Source: Pseudonocardia sp. | GTDB lineage: Bacteria; Actinomycetota; Actinomycetes; Mycobacteriales; Pseudonocardiaceae | Length of the DNA stretch: 39,454 bases | Direction of reading: 5' to 3' | NCBI GenBank assembly: GCA_019244295.1 | Contig: JAFASX010000121.1 | Coordinates: forward strand, 1-39,454 | In this document: piece by piece, positions 30,877-39,454 of the stretch | How positions within the stretch are numbered: the first letter of the stretch is position 1 | Layout: every line of letters begins with the position of its first letter | Program-made: the position numbers and the translations under genes | Notes under the pieces: generated by a model | Told to the model about the DNA's origin: nothing | Databases searched by the model: none | The model's input: only the letters and a program-made list of their open reading frames with translations

Positions 30877-31646
30877 CGGACTTCCACCTGCGCGGCCCGC
30901 AGCGCATCCTTGACCTCGCCGATGCGCAGCTGACCGAAATGGAACACGCTGGCCGCTAACACCGCGTCCGCACCAGCCGCGACCGCCGACGCGAAGTGCT
31001 CCAGCCGCCCCGCGCCGCCACTCGCGATCACCGGCACGTCCACCACTTTGCGCACCGCCGCGATCATGGTCAGATCGAAACCGGCTCGCGTGCCGTCGGC
31101 ATCCATTGAGTTAAGCAGGATCTCACCCACCCCGAGCTCTTGGCCGCGCGCGGCCCACTCGACGGCATCGATCCCGGTGCCACGCCGACCGCCGTGCGTG
31201 GTCACTTCCCAGCCGGACGAAGTTGGCGGACGATCCGGTGGAACCCGCCGGGCATCCACCGACAGCACAATGCACTGTGCCCCGAACCGCTTGCTCGCCT
31301 CGCCAAGCAACTCGGGACGAGCAATCGCGGCGGTATTGATACTGACCTTGTCCGCTCCCGCCCGCAGCAACCGGTCCACATCGCCGATCGACCGGACCCC
31401 ACCACCCACGGTCAATGGGATGAACACCTGTTCGGCGGTACGCGCCACCACGTCATACATGGTGGCCCGCTCCCCCGACGAGGCGGTGACATCCAAGAAC
31501 GTCAGCTCATCGGCCCCCTCAGCGTCGTACACCCGAGCCATCTCCACCGGATCACCGGCATCGACCAGGTCAGCGAAATTGACCCCCTTCACCACCCGAC
31601 CAGCGTCGACGTCGAGGCAAGGAATAACACGCACCGCGACCGACAT
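30873..31646 (-). CDS. hisF: Imidazole glycerol phosphate synthase subunit HisF
   Basis: A 257-residue TIM barrel cyclase (EC 4.3.2.10) that combines ammonia delivered by HisH with PRFAR to give IGP and AICAR. The catalytic aspartates are Asp12 (PCLDVDAG) and Asp131 (LSVDARR). [20 protein letters not shown] and ASGGAG are the phosphate-binding loops. It is divergent from the small PPOX fragment, with only 23 bp between starts, and separated from priA by the HelD-like gene. Confidence 0.97.
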   Translation of the reverse strand: MSVAVRVIPCLDVDAGRVVKGVNFADLVDAGDPVEMARVYDAEGADELTFLDVTASSGERATMYDVVARTAEQVFIPLTVGGGVRSIGDVDRLLRAGADKVSINTAAIARPELLGEASKRFGAQCIVLSVDARRVPPDRPPTSSGWEVTTHGGRRGTGIDAVEWAARGQELGVGEILLNSMDADGTRAGFDLTMIAAVRKVVDVPVIASGGAGRLEHFASAVAAGADAVLAASVFHFGQLRIGEVKDALRAAQVEVR

Positions 31647-31669
31647 ACGCCCAGCCTAAGCTGTGCCAA

Positions 31670-31825
31670 ATGGACGGCATCGTCCGGCTCGGCGCCAGCT
31701 CCTACCTGCTGTTCACCACGTTCCACCGGGACGGCCGGGCTGTACCCACCCCGGTGTGGGTAATCCCCAACGCTTCGCAACATGCTCGGCGGACTTCTCA
31801 TCGATCGGTGAGGAGTCCGCGATAG
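31670..31825 (+). pseudogene. 5' fragment of a PPOX-class (F420-dependent) oxidoreductase gene
   Basis: A 51-codon open frame whose first 34 residues (MDGIVRLGASSYLLFTTFHR, then DGRAVPTPVWVIPN) match the N-terminal beta-hairpin of the PPOX-fold F420-dependent oxidoreductase family, normally about 130-150 residues. After that the sequence becomes Arg/Ser-rich and stops at a TAG, and the expected cofactor-binding strands are absent in all three frames. It is therefore a 3'-truncated remnant wedged between hisF (divergent) and the HelD-like gene (convergent, stop 3 bases away). Confidence 0.65.
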
Positions 31826-31827
31826 CT

Positions 31828-34185
31828 CTATCCCGTCGCCAGCGACCGCTCGCTGAGCGCACCCAGGACCGGCGGCAGCGGCGCGGTGTGCAGGACACCC
31901 AATCGTTGGGTGGCGCGGGTGAGCGCGACATATAGCCCGGCGGCGCCGGAGGGCGAATCAGCGAGCATCAGGTGCGGTTCACACAGCAACACCGCGTCGA
32001 ACTCCAACCCCTTTGCGGCGCGAGGCGTGAGCGCCGACAACCGAGCGGCTACCTCAGCTGGCAGCTGGTCGGCCAGCCCGCCCGGCAATCCGGCGCCTGG
32101 CGGCGCGATCACCGCCACCGTGCCGTCGCCGACCTGCGCGGCCAGCTCCAGCACACAGCTGACCACCGCCGACGCCAACTCACCAGACGACACCGCGCAA
32201 CACCACGGCGCAAACCCGGTACGGCGCACCGAGGCCGGCGGACGCAACCGAGGATCGACCTCGGCCAGCACGGCGGCGGCGATATCCATGATGTCGGCCG
32301 GGGTGCGGTAGTTCACGGTCAGCTCACGGTACGCCCAGCGACCGGCCATGTAGGGGTCAAGCATGCGAGCCCACGACCGCGCACCCGCCGGCGACTCCCG
32401 CTGTGCCAAGTCACCAACAATCGTCATCGATCGGGTAGGGCAGCGCCGCATCAGCGCTCGCCAGTCCATTTCAGACAGTTCCTGGGCTTCGTCGACCACC
32501 ACATGTCCGTAGGTCCAGTTCCGATCGGCGGACGCCCGTTCGGCCAGTCCACGCAGATCCAGCTGTTCTTGACGCTCGGCTAACCGTCCGGCTTCGATCA
32601 GGTCGACCGCCCGCAGCACCTCTTCATCGGGGTCCTCCTCGGTGTCGAGGATCTCCAGCACTCCCTCGGCGTAGGCCAGCTCGTCCTCGGCCCGCCGCGC
32701 GGCGGCGGCGTCCTCGGTGCCATCTGAGCCGAGCATGTCCACCAGCTCATCGAGCAAGGCGACGTCCGAGACCGTCCAGGCGTCCCCGGTTTCTCGGTAG
32801 AGCGCCTCCCGGTCGGCGGGCGGTATGACGCCAGCGGTGGCCACCGCCAACCGGTCGCGCGAGCTGAATAGGTCGGCAAGCAGTCGCCGCGGGGTCAGCA
32901 TCGGCCACAGCTCATCCAACGCCTCGGCCAACTCGGCGCTGCCGGACAGCTCCGCGCGGACGTCGGCGGTCAGGTTCTCGGCTAGCGGCTCGTCCTCGAG
33001 TACCTCGCCGAACTCGTCACACACCTCCTCGCCGATATCGTCCGGCTGCGGCGGCTCGAGCCAGCCGTCGCCAATCAGCCGCACCGCTCGGTGGGTCAGC
33101 GCCTCGATGATGTGATGGTCGAACACCGCGCGGGCCTGGTTGTACACCAGCCGACTGCCTCGGGCCGCGTCGCGGGCGTGCCCAGCGAGCTCAGCGTCCA
33201 GCTGGACCGTTACGTCGTCCAAGCTGATCTCGATCGGCTCATCCGGCACACGCTGCCGGTCCAGAACGGCGGCGACCAGCACGTCCACCATCGTCGAGGT
33301 GCCTTTGACCCTGGCGGCTTCGGGAGGGTCGCGTCGCGCGGTCCGTATCCCAGGCAGCAACGAGCCGGGGGTGGCGAACACCACGTCGGTCTCCCCCAGC
33401 GCTGGTAACACCCCGCTGACGTAGTCCAGAAATCGGGGGTTAGGCCCAACCAACAACACCCCGCGCCGCGCCATCCGCTCCCGATGCTGGTAAAGCAGGT
33501 AGGCAACCCGATGCAGAGCAACGGCCGTCTTCCCGGTCCCGGGACCGCCTTCGATGACGACCACGCCGGTCGAGCCGAGTCGAATCACCTCGTCCTGCGC
33601 GGCCTGGATGGTGGCCACGATGTCGCGCATCCCGTCGGTACGGGCCGCGTTTACCGCCGCGAGCAAAGCCGCGTCGGACCCGGCCTCGCTGTCCGCGCCC
33701 CGGCCGAACCACTCGTCGGCGAAGTCCACCACCGCCCGGCCCCGGGTTCGGAACCGACGCCGACGCGATATACCCTCCGGATTCGCCCCAGTGGCGGTAT
33801 AAAAGGGCCGCGCGATGGGTGCCCGCCAGTCCGTCAACAACGCTCGGCCCGCGCCGGCCGCACCGTTGTCGGACATGCTGGCTTCTGACAAACCGTTCTC
33901 AGACAGCCCGATCCGGCCGATGTGCACCGGACCATCCCTCTCGGTGTCGATCCGGCCGAAGCACAGACCACTATCGGCTACCCGCAGCCTGCGCCGACGG
34001 TCCGACCAGGTGTCCACGGCTGCATCCCGCAACCAGCGGACATCCGCCTCGGTCGCGGTGGCGTCAGACAGGGCTTTGTCCAGCTCCCGCGACACCCACA
34101 CCCGCTCGGCATCCAACCGCACATACAACCGGGCGACATAATCACGCTCGTTACGGAGTTCCGCTTCGTGCCGAGAGCTGACCAA
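31828..34185 (-). CDS. HelD/HelR-like UvrD-family ATPase (RNA polymerase recycling motor)
   Basis: A 785-residue superfamily 1 ATPase. The N-terminal coiled-coil arm (about 4-65, HEAELRNERDYVARLYVRLD), the GxIGRIGL / DWRAPIARPFYTA module (88-131), Walker A GGPGTGKT (213-220), Walker B VVVDEAQELS (562-571), motif III GDLAQR (591-596), NYRTP and LYVALTRATQRL are the layout of actinobacterial HelD/HelR. Those proteins bind RNA polymerase, pull nucleic acid off it, and in some species protect it from rifamycins. A 17-20 residue low-complexity insertion (95-113, ENGLSEASMSDNGAA) interrupts the IGRIGL-DWRAP strand pair and is not typical. A TTG start at 34185 is the only choice: an in-frame stop lies two codons upstream and AGGTG is 9 bases ahead. 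It follows priA by 12 bp, so it is probably in the his operon. Confidence 0.85.
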   Translation of the reverse strand: MVSSRHEAELRNERDYVARLYVRLDAERVWVSRELDKALSDATATEADVRWLRDAAVDTWSDRRRRLRVADSGLCFGRIDTERDGPVHIGRIGLSENGLSEASMSDNGAAGAGRALLTDWRAPIARPFYTATGANPEGISRRRRFRTRGRAVVDFADEWFGRGADSEAGSDAALLAAVNAARTDGMRDIVATIQAAQDEVIRLGSTGVVVIEGGPGTGKTAVALHRVAYLLYQHRERMARRGVLLVGPNPRFLDYVSGVLPALGETDVVFATPGSLLPGIRTARRDPPEAARVKGTSTMVDVLVAAVLDRQRVPDEPIEISLDDVTVQLDAELAGHARDAARGSRLVYNQARAVFDHHIIEALTHRAVRLIGDGWLEPPQPDDIGEEVCDEFGEVLEDEPLAENLTADVRAELSGSAELAEALDELWPMLTPRRLLADLFSSRDRLAVATAGVIPPADREALYRETGDAWTVSDVALLDELVDMLGSDGTEDAAAARRAEDELAYAEGVLEILDTEEDPDEEVLRAVDLIEAGRLAERQEQLDLRGLAERASADRNWTYGHVVVDEAQELSEMDWRALMRRCPTRSMTIVGDLAQRESPAGARSWARMLDPYMAGRWAYRELTVNYRTPADIMDIAAAVLAEVDPRLRPPASVRRTGFAPWCCAVSSGELASAVVSCVLELAAQVGDGTVAVIAPPGAGLPGGLADQLPAEVAARLSALTPRAAKGLEFDAVLLCEPHLMLADSPSGAAGLYVALTRATQRLGVLHTAPLPPVLGALSERSLATG

Positions 34186-34197
34186 GTGTTCTCACAC

Positions 34198-34938
34198 CTA
34201 CCCGAGCTCGGCCACAGCGGCCAGCGCCTCGGGAAGGGTGAACCGGCCAGCGTAGAGCGCCTTGCCGACGATCGAGCCCTCCACTCCATCAGCGGCCAAC
34301 CCAGCCAGCGCGACCAGGTCGGCCACCCTGGACACCCCACCGGACGCGATCACCGGAGCGTCAGTGGCCTTGCACACCTCCCGCAGCAGCTCTAGGTTGG
34401 GCCCACGCAGCGTGCCGTCCTTGCTCACATCGGTAACCACGTACCGGGCGCAACCGTCGGCGTCCAACCGGGCCAGCGTCTCCCACAGATCACCACCGTC
34501 GGTAGTCCACCCCCGGGCAGCCAGCCGGTGACCCCGCTCAGTGATCCGCACATCCAAACCGACCGCGACCCGGTCGCCATACTCGGCAATGGCCTTCGCG
34601 CACCACGCCGGGTTTTCCAGCGCAGCGGTACCCAGGTTCACCCGGGCACAACCAGTACTCAATGCCCTGGTCAACGACTCGTCATCGCGGATCCCCCCGG
34701 ACAGCTCCACCCGCACATCCAGCCGCCCAACCACGTCGGCCAGCAACGCGGCGTTGGAACCTCGGCCGAAGGCGGCGTCGAGATCCACGAGGTGGATCCA
34801 TTCGGCACCAGCGCTCTGCCAGGCCAGCGCGGCCTCCCACGGATCGCCATATCCGGTCTCAGTACCGGCGGCGCCCTGCACCAACCGAACCGCCTGGCCG
34901 TCAGCCACATCCACCGCTGGTAGAAGCACAAAACCCAC
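34198..34938 (-). CDS. priA: PriA, bifunctional HisA/TrpF isomerase
   Basis: A 246-residue TIM barrel. In actinobacteria this enzyme performs both the HisA step (ProFAR isomerisation) and the TrpF step (phosphoribosylanthranilate isomerisation); no trpF is present in the trp operon here, consistent with that. Motifs: [18 protein letters not shown] with catalytic Asp10, [37 protein letters not shown] with the second Asp, and ASGGVSR. The start was placed at the GTG at 34938, which gives the family's M-x-F-x-LLPAVDV N-terminus and usual length. No ribosome site is evident, so leaderless expression is possible. An upstream ATG at 34992 would add 18 unrelated residues. Confidence 0.93.
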   Translation of the reverse strand: MGFVLLPAVDVADGQAVRLVQGAAGTETGYGDPWEAALAWQSAGAEWIHLVDLDAAFGRGSNAALLADVVGRLDVRVELSGGIRDDESLTRALSTGCARVNLGTAALENPAWCAKAIAEYGDRVAVGLDVRITERGHRLAARGWTTDGGDLWETLARLDADGCARYVVTDVSKDGTLRGPNLELLREVCKATDAPVIASGGVSRVADLVALAGLAADGVEGSIVGKALYAGRFTLPEALAAVAELG

Positions 34939-34981
34939 AACTAGGTAGCGTACTAGGTCATGACCGGGACACGCGGCACTC

Positions 34982-35134
34982 ATGCCTGCCAACGTTGCTG
35001 AGAACTATGAGCGCCTCGAGGATGAGCATTGGGCAGGAGTCGCCGCTGAAGCCCACGACCATCTCACGCGGCACCCCGAGGCCCCCGTTCCGTGGGATTA
35101 GGTCATCAACGAGGTTGAAGGCAGCGAGGATTAA
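34982..35134 (+). pseudogene. Possible antitoxin-like gene fragment with in-frame stop
   Basis: An ATG opens 39 codons ([20 protein letters not shown]..., ending VPWD) followed by a TAG at 35099-35101 and a further ten codons (VINEVEGSED) to a TAA at 35132. The YERLEDEHWAGVAAEA pattern and the Val-rich end resemble the C-terminal part of small type II antitoxins, with the DNA-binding N-terminus missing. Its ATG lies just outside the priA gene on the other strand. Assignment is tentative. Confidence 0.3.
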
Positions 35135-35504
35135 TCAGCAATAAGAATGCGCCGCTGCGTATTCAGGAGTGTGCCACATCCCCGGAATAAGCACAGGCTC
35201 ATACCAACGCATCAGCCGAGTCTCACCCTCAATCTTCCGCGACGCTTGTTGCCGGCGTTTAGTTCCCGTACCAAGCACCCGACGCCATTCGACATACATT
35301 GCTTCAATGTGCCGAACCGTGGCGATAAGATCCGCTACCTGCCGCTCCGCATCCGGAAGGATCATCAGGCTTGCCATCGAGAAAGAGCTGGAAGGGACCA
35401 GCTTCGTCCGGGGTATGATACGCGTCCTGTACTTCCAAATGAAACGCTTCGCGAGCAAACCCTCGAAAGAGGGCTTCGAACGCCTTATCCCGCAACAACT
35501 CCAC
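35135..35504 (-). pseudogene. Fused remnant: DUF6879 N-terminus joined to an XRE/DUF5753 regulator fragment
   Basis: From a GTG at 35504 one frame reads ELLRDKAFEALFRGFAREAF, then HLEVQDAYHTP...GPFQLFLDGKPDD. This is the N-terminal pattern of DUF6879-type proteins. That frame then becomes meaningless and stops. In a second frame, from about 35375 down, the sequence reads RHIEAMYVEWRR, then EGETRLMRWYEPVLIPGMWH and TPEYAAAH. This is the start of the DUF5753 domain that follows an XRE helix-turn-helix in actinobacterial regulators, and it stops after the TPEYA motif. XRE-DUF5753 and DUF6879 genes are commonly neighbours in actinomycetes. Here a deletion and frameshift appear to have welded the 5' end of one to a middle piece of the other. 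Neither product can be functional. Confidence 0.6.
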
Positions 35505-36078
35505 AAGCCTAGACCTCTCTCGCTATCGCGACTTTCACGCAGGTTTCGTGACCGGGTATATCCATCTGCGACAGGGCTTCAGGTCCGTGAACCCTCGCCC
35601 GACACAACGAAAATGCCACGCCCGCGCCGTACACCTCGACACCCAACCTCGTGCCAGGCGGCAGGCACCCACCCAAGGCTGGTGTCAGCAAGCAAGGACG
35701 GCATCAGCTAACGACCGTCATGCAGGACCATCGTCTCCCTCGACGTCACGTGCTTCCCAACCGACCCGGTTGTCACGCGGTGCACAACGCCTGCGAGATC
35801 ATCAGGCTACCGCGCTACCTATCCTCGTATGTCACAGGCATCGGGCGGGCAAGTCCCCAAGCGCCGCCTGTATACCCCACTTGACGTATATCACCTCGCT
35901 CAAGCATTTCACCTGGCTGGTAAACGCTGCTTTCTCAACAACGAAGTCGAACCTTGGACATGGCGCTGAACTCCGGACTCAGCCCCCGCGCAAAGTATGG
36001 GAAAACCTTGGGCGATCGATTAGGATGGTTGTGATTGCTACCATCCCAAGCACTACCCGAGCTATCGAGCGGAGTGTC
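35505..36078. other. 574-bp gene-poor stretch upstream of the FAD monooxygenase
   Basis: No convincing gene on either strand. On the minus strand a 60-codon frame ending at 35509 (MDIPGHETCVKVAIAREV at its end) directly precedes the DUF6879 remnant and may be a further fossil, but I cannot assign it. The plus-strand frame is open through here into the monooxygenase, but lacks family similarity and a ribosome site. The 3' end holds an inverted repeat at 36007-36050. Confidence 0.5.
36007..36050 (+). promoter_or_regulatory. Inverted repeat just upstream of the FAD monooxygenase, possible operator
   Basis: GGATGGT (36023-36029) and ACCATCC (36040-36046) form a perfect 7-bp dyad with a 10-nt centre. 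CTTGGG (36007-36012) and CCCAAG (36045-36050) make an alternative, overlapping outer pair. The dyad includes TAGGAT (36021-36026), which fits an actinobacterial -10 (TANNNT), and ends 32 bases before the ATG. An operator for a dimeric repressor or a 5'-leader hairpin would both fit. Confidence 0.4.
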
Positions 36079-37299
36079 ATGACCAACGTATTAATCATCG
36101 GAGGCGGCATTGCCGGACCCGTTACCGCGCTGGCATTGCGGAAAGCCGGGATCGATTCGATAGTCTACGAGGCATACCCCACCGGGGCGGACGATGTCGG
36201 GGCCTTTCTAACGATCATGCACAACGGCATGGACGCGCTCCAGGCGGTTGACGCGCACGAGCCTGTCATCGACAACTCATTCCCAGCGCACACCATCGAG
36301 TTGTTCAATAGCGCCGGCAAGCAGATTGAACATCGGCCCATCGGTGCTGGAATAGTCGGCGTGACCGGCCCGCGCACGCTCAAGCGCGCGACACTGTATC
36401 GGGTGTTGCACGATGAGCTAGCCCGACGTGGTGTGCGCATTGAACACAGTAAACGACTCATCGAAGCGACGATCACATCCGGCGACCGCGTCACGGCTTC
36501 CTTCGCGGACGGCGCCCAAGCGCAAGCGGATATCCTCATTGGCGCGGACGGCATTCACTCGGCCACGCGCACGATCATCGATCCGACCGCGCCACAACCC
36601 CGCTTCACCGGCCTGTACCGAACCTACGGATACACCACCAGCACCAGCACCTCTACCCCAGCAGCACGGGATGCGTACCGGATGATTCAGGGCAAGCGGG
36701 CCTTCTTCGGTTATACCACTTCGCCTGATGGTGAAACCTATTGGTTCGCCCGCCTCAGAGGCACTGAGCTCAGCAAGACCGAACTCGCGGCTATCACACC
36801 TGATCAGTGGAAACAACGGACGATCGAGGTCTTCGCCGAAGACAATACCCCGGCCGCTGACATCATCCGGGCTACCGGAGAGGACATCGTCGGAGGCAAC
36901 ACTTATGACGTCCCATCAACGCCGATGTGGCATAACAAGTCGATGGTTCTGGTCGGGGATGCTGCACACGCCGCGTCCCCAGCCGCGGGCCAAGGCGCCT
37001 CAATGGCCCTCGAAGACAGCGTGATCCTCGCCAAATGCCTTCGCGACGTATCCGACAAACACCAGGCATTTACCACCTACGAGCACCTTCGCCGCGAACG
37101 GGTCGAACGGCTCGTGGCGGCCAGCGCGGCACAAGATAATGGCATAAGGCCCGGATACCTCCGACGGCTGCTCCGTGACCTTTTACCGTCCCGAACGCTG
37201 CTCCCACGCCCTGAATCACGAACCTGGCTCTACGACCATCACATCGACTGGTCGCGCAATGTGACGCTTGGTTTACCAGGAGGCTCGACTCTCAGCTGA
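36079..37299 (+). CDS. FAD-dependent group A aromatic/antibiotic-type monooxygenase
   Basis: A 406-residue flavoprotein hydroxylase. Seen: the FAD Rossmann motif [19 protein letters not shown] (6-24), the DG motif [11 protein letters not shown] (154-164), and the GD motif [20 protein letters not shown] (290-309). This is the class that includes salicylate/PHBH-like hydroxylases, TetX and natural-product tailoring enzymes; the substrate cannot be read from sequence. A Thr/Ser run (186-193, TTSTSTST) is unusual. The ATG at 36079 was chosen because GGAG lies just upstream and the FAD motif starts at once. Coding GC is visibly lower than in adjacent his genes. It stands in opposite orientation between hisH and priA, where related genomes have continuous his genes, and its 3' end overlaps that of hisH by 8 bases. 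Acquisition by transfer is likely. Confidence 0.88.
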   Translation: MTNVLIIGGGIAGPVTALALRKAGIDSIVYEAYPTGADDVGAFLTIMHNGMDALQAVDAHEPVIDNSFPAHTIELFNSAGKQIEHRPIGAGIVGVTGPRTLKRATLYRVLHDELARRGVRIEHSKRLIEATITSGDRVTASFADGAQAQADILIGADGIHSATRTIIDPTAPQPRFTGLYRTYGYTTSTSTSTPAARDAYRMIQGKRAFFGYTTSPDGETYWFARLRGTELSKTELAAITPDQWKQRTIEVFAEDNTPAADIIRATGEDIVGGNTYDVPSTPMWHNKSMVLVGDAAHAASPAAGQGASMALEDSVILAKCLRDVSDKHQAFTTYEHLRRERVERLVAASAAQDNGIRPGYLRRLLRDLLPSRTLLPRPESRTWLYDHHIDWSRNVTLGLPGGSTLS

Positions 37300-37927
37300 C
37301 CACTTCGCGCAGCCAGTTGCGCAACACGGTGGCACCGGCGTCACCGGACTTCTCGGGGTGGAACTGGGTGGCCGACAGTGCCCCGTTTTCCACCGCCGCC
37401 ACGAAGTCTTCCCCATGGCGGGCCCAGGTCACCACGGGGGGACGGAACGGCGGCCCGGACGTCAGTAACCACTGCCTGGCGGCGAAAGAATGCACGAAGT
37501 AAAACCTGGTGTCCGCGTCCAGCCCGGCGAACAATACCGAATCAGCCGGAGCACGCACGGTGTTCCAGCCCATGTGCGGCAGCACCGGCGCGTTGAGCCG
37601 ATCAACGGTTCCTGGCCACTGACCACAACCCTCGGTGCGCTCTCCATGCTCCACGCCGAACTCGAAGAGCACCTGCATACCGACACAGATCCCGAGTACT
37701 GGGCGACCGCCGGCGAGTCGCTGGTCAATGATCTTATCGCCCAAGACCGCGCGCAGCCCCTTCATGCAGGCGGCGAACGCCCCGACCCCGGGGACCACAA
37801 GCCCATGGGCATTGAGCGCAGCATCTCCGTCGGCCGTGACCGTGACGTCAGCGCCAACCCTAACCAAAGCGCGCTCAGCGGAACGCAGGTTCCCCGAGCC
37901 ATAGTCCAACACTACGATCCTCGTCAC
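37292..37927 (-). CDS. hisH: Imidazole glycerol phosphate synthase glutaminase subunit HisH
   Basis: A 211-residue class I glutamine amidotransferase that supplies ammonia to HisF. The catalytic Cys81 (GICVGMQ), His190 and Glu192 (QFHPEKSG) are in place, with [10 protein letters not shown] at the start and LVVPGVGAF for the oxyanion region. GTG start at 37927. The 3' end overlaps the convergent monooxygenase gene by 8 bases. The gene downstream on this strand would normally be priA, now 2.4 kb away. Confidence 0.96.
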   Translation of the reverse strand: MTRIVVLDYGSGNLRSAERALVRVGADVTVTADGDAALNAHGLVVPGVGAFAACMKGLRAVLGDKIIDQRLAGGRPVLGICVGMQVLFEFGVEHGERTEGCGQWPGTVDRLNAPVLPHMGWNTVRAPADSVLFAGLDADTRFYFVHSFAARQWLLTSGPPFRPPVVTWARHGEDFVAAVENGALSATQFHPEKSGDAGATVLRNWLREVVS

Positions 37928-38223
37928 CGCGTAAGCCTAACCGTGCCCGAATCAATGCATCATCGGCCAGCTCCGGCTCAGCATCTCGAACGATCAGCAA
38001 GGTGTCGATAACCTCCCACACGTCCCGGGCCGCCGACCAGACCAGCACGACGACCGGTCGGCCCGGCCCGGAATGTGATGCCGGGGTGTTCTTCCGTACG
38101 CAGTGCCTCGTCCACGAAGAGGTTTGTGATCGATGACGCGGAAACCCCAGGGTGGTCGCGCACATATCGATCCAGGCGACGAAGCACGTCCCCATCAAAT
38201 CGGACGGACCGTGGAAACGTCAT
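37928..38223 (-). pseudogene. Frameshifted RHH (CopG-type) regulator/antitoxin between hisB and hisH
   Basis: The frame from the ATG at 38223 reads MTFPRSVRFDGDVLRRLDRY, then VRDHPGVSASSITNLFVDEA, then HPGITFRAGPTGRRAGLVGG, the N-terminal two thirds of an actinobacterial ribbon-helix-helix protein. At the CCCGGG at 38025-38030 one extra base shifts the frame: the expected continuation DVWEVIDTLLIVRDAEPELADDAL is encoded in the next frame. The family's C-terminal helix after this point is missing, and the shifted frame runs directly into hisH. It is thus both frameshifted and 3'-truncated. Related proteins are often antitoxins beside PIN-like toxins; no toxin remains here. Confidence 0.7.
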
Positions 38224-38246
38224 AATTACAGGGTAGCCGACTGTCG

Positions 38247-39454
<1,208 letters not shown>

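Overview
The window is a 39.5 kb piece of high-GC actinobacterial chromosome. Gene content and order (his cluster, trpE, Trp-associated membrane protein, trpC-B-A, lgt, gltB-D, pyk, tesB, with PriA replacing HisA and TrpF) fit an actinomycete, and most resemble Pseudonocardiales or relatives. That placement is inferred from synteny, not from a search. No rRNA, tRNA, CRISPR array or complete insertion sequence was seen.

Layout. 1-3.9 kb: a large HTH/nSTAND/7-blade WD40 protein on the minus strand, divergent from a small secreted four-cysteine protein that ends in a strong hairpin. 4.1-6.3 kb: treZ (trehalose synthesis), then a decayed mazE/mazF-type toxin-antitoxin pair whose toxin has lost its central catalytic segment. 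6.5-11.6 kb: a tightly overlapping mutA-mutB-meaB operon (methylmalonyl-CoA mutase and its chaperone). 11.7-14.9 kb (minus): tesB, a dienelactone-hydrolase-family protein, and pyk. 15-21.1 kb (minus): gltB-gltD, glutamate synthase. 21.3-27.6 kb (minus): trpE, Trp-associated membrane protein, an unrecognised 48-codon ORF, trpC, trpB, trpA and lgt, nearly all joined by 4-base overlaps. A TetR regulator is divergent from trpE. 28.6-39.5 kb (minus): pyrD, then a histidine cluster (hisC, hisB, hisH, priA, hisF, hisI). A HelD/HelR-like RNA polymerase motor ATPase sits inside this cluster directly behind priA.

The core genes supply histidine, tryptophan, glutamate, pyrimidine, pyruvate and propionyl-CoA metabolism. 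trpD, trpG, trpF, hisD and hisG are not in view; PriA should cover the TrpF step.

The unusual signal lies in the seams between housekeeping operons. They hold a collection of gene fossils: a MazF with an internal deletion, an antitoxin with a lost or moved start, a frameshifted RHH regulator between hisB and hisH, a fused DUF6879/XRE-DUF5753 remnant, an antitoxin-like fragment with an in-frame stop, and a 5' fragment of a PPOX-family gene. The his operon is also split between hisH and priA by an oppositely oriented FAD monooxygenase, which has an inverted repeat just upstream of its start. Short tandem duplications occur within mutA, lgt and trpE; the trpE one adds 11 residues to the C-terminus. 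No complete novel defence or conflict system is evident. The best candidates for something little described are the HTH-nSTAND-TM-WD40 protein with its secreted neighbour, the small ORF coupled to trpC, and the HelD-like gene in the his operon.
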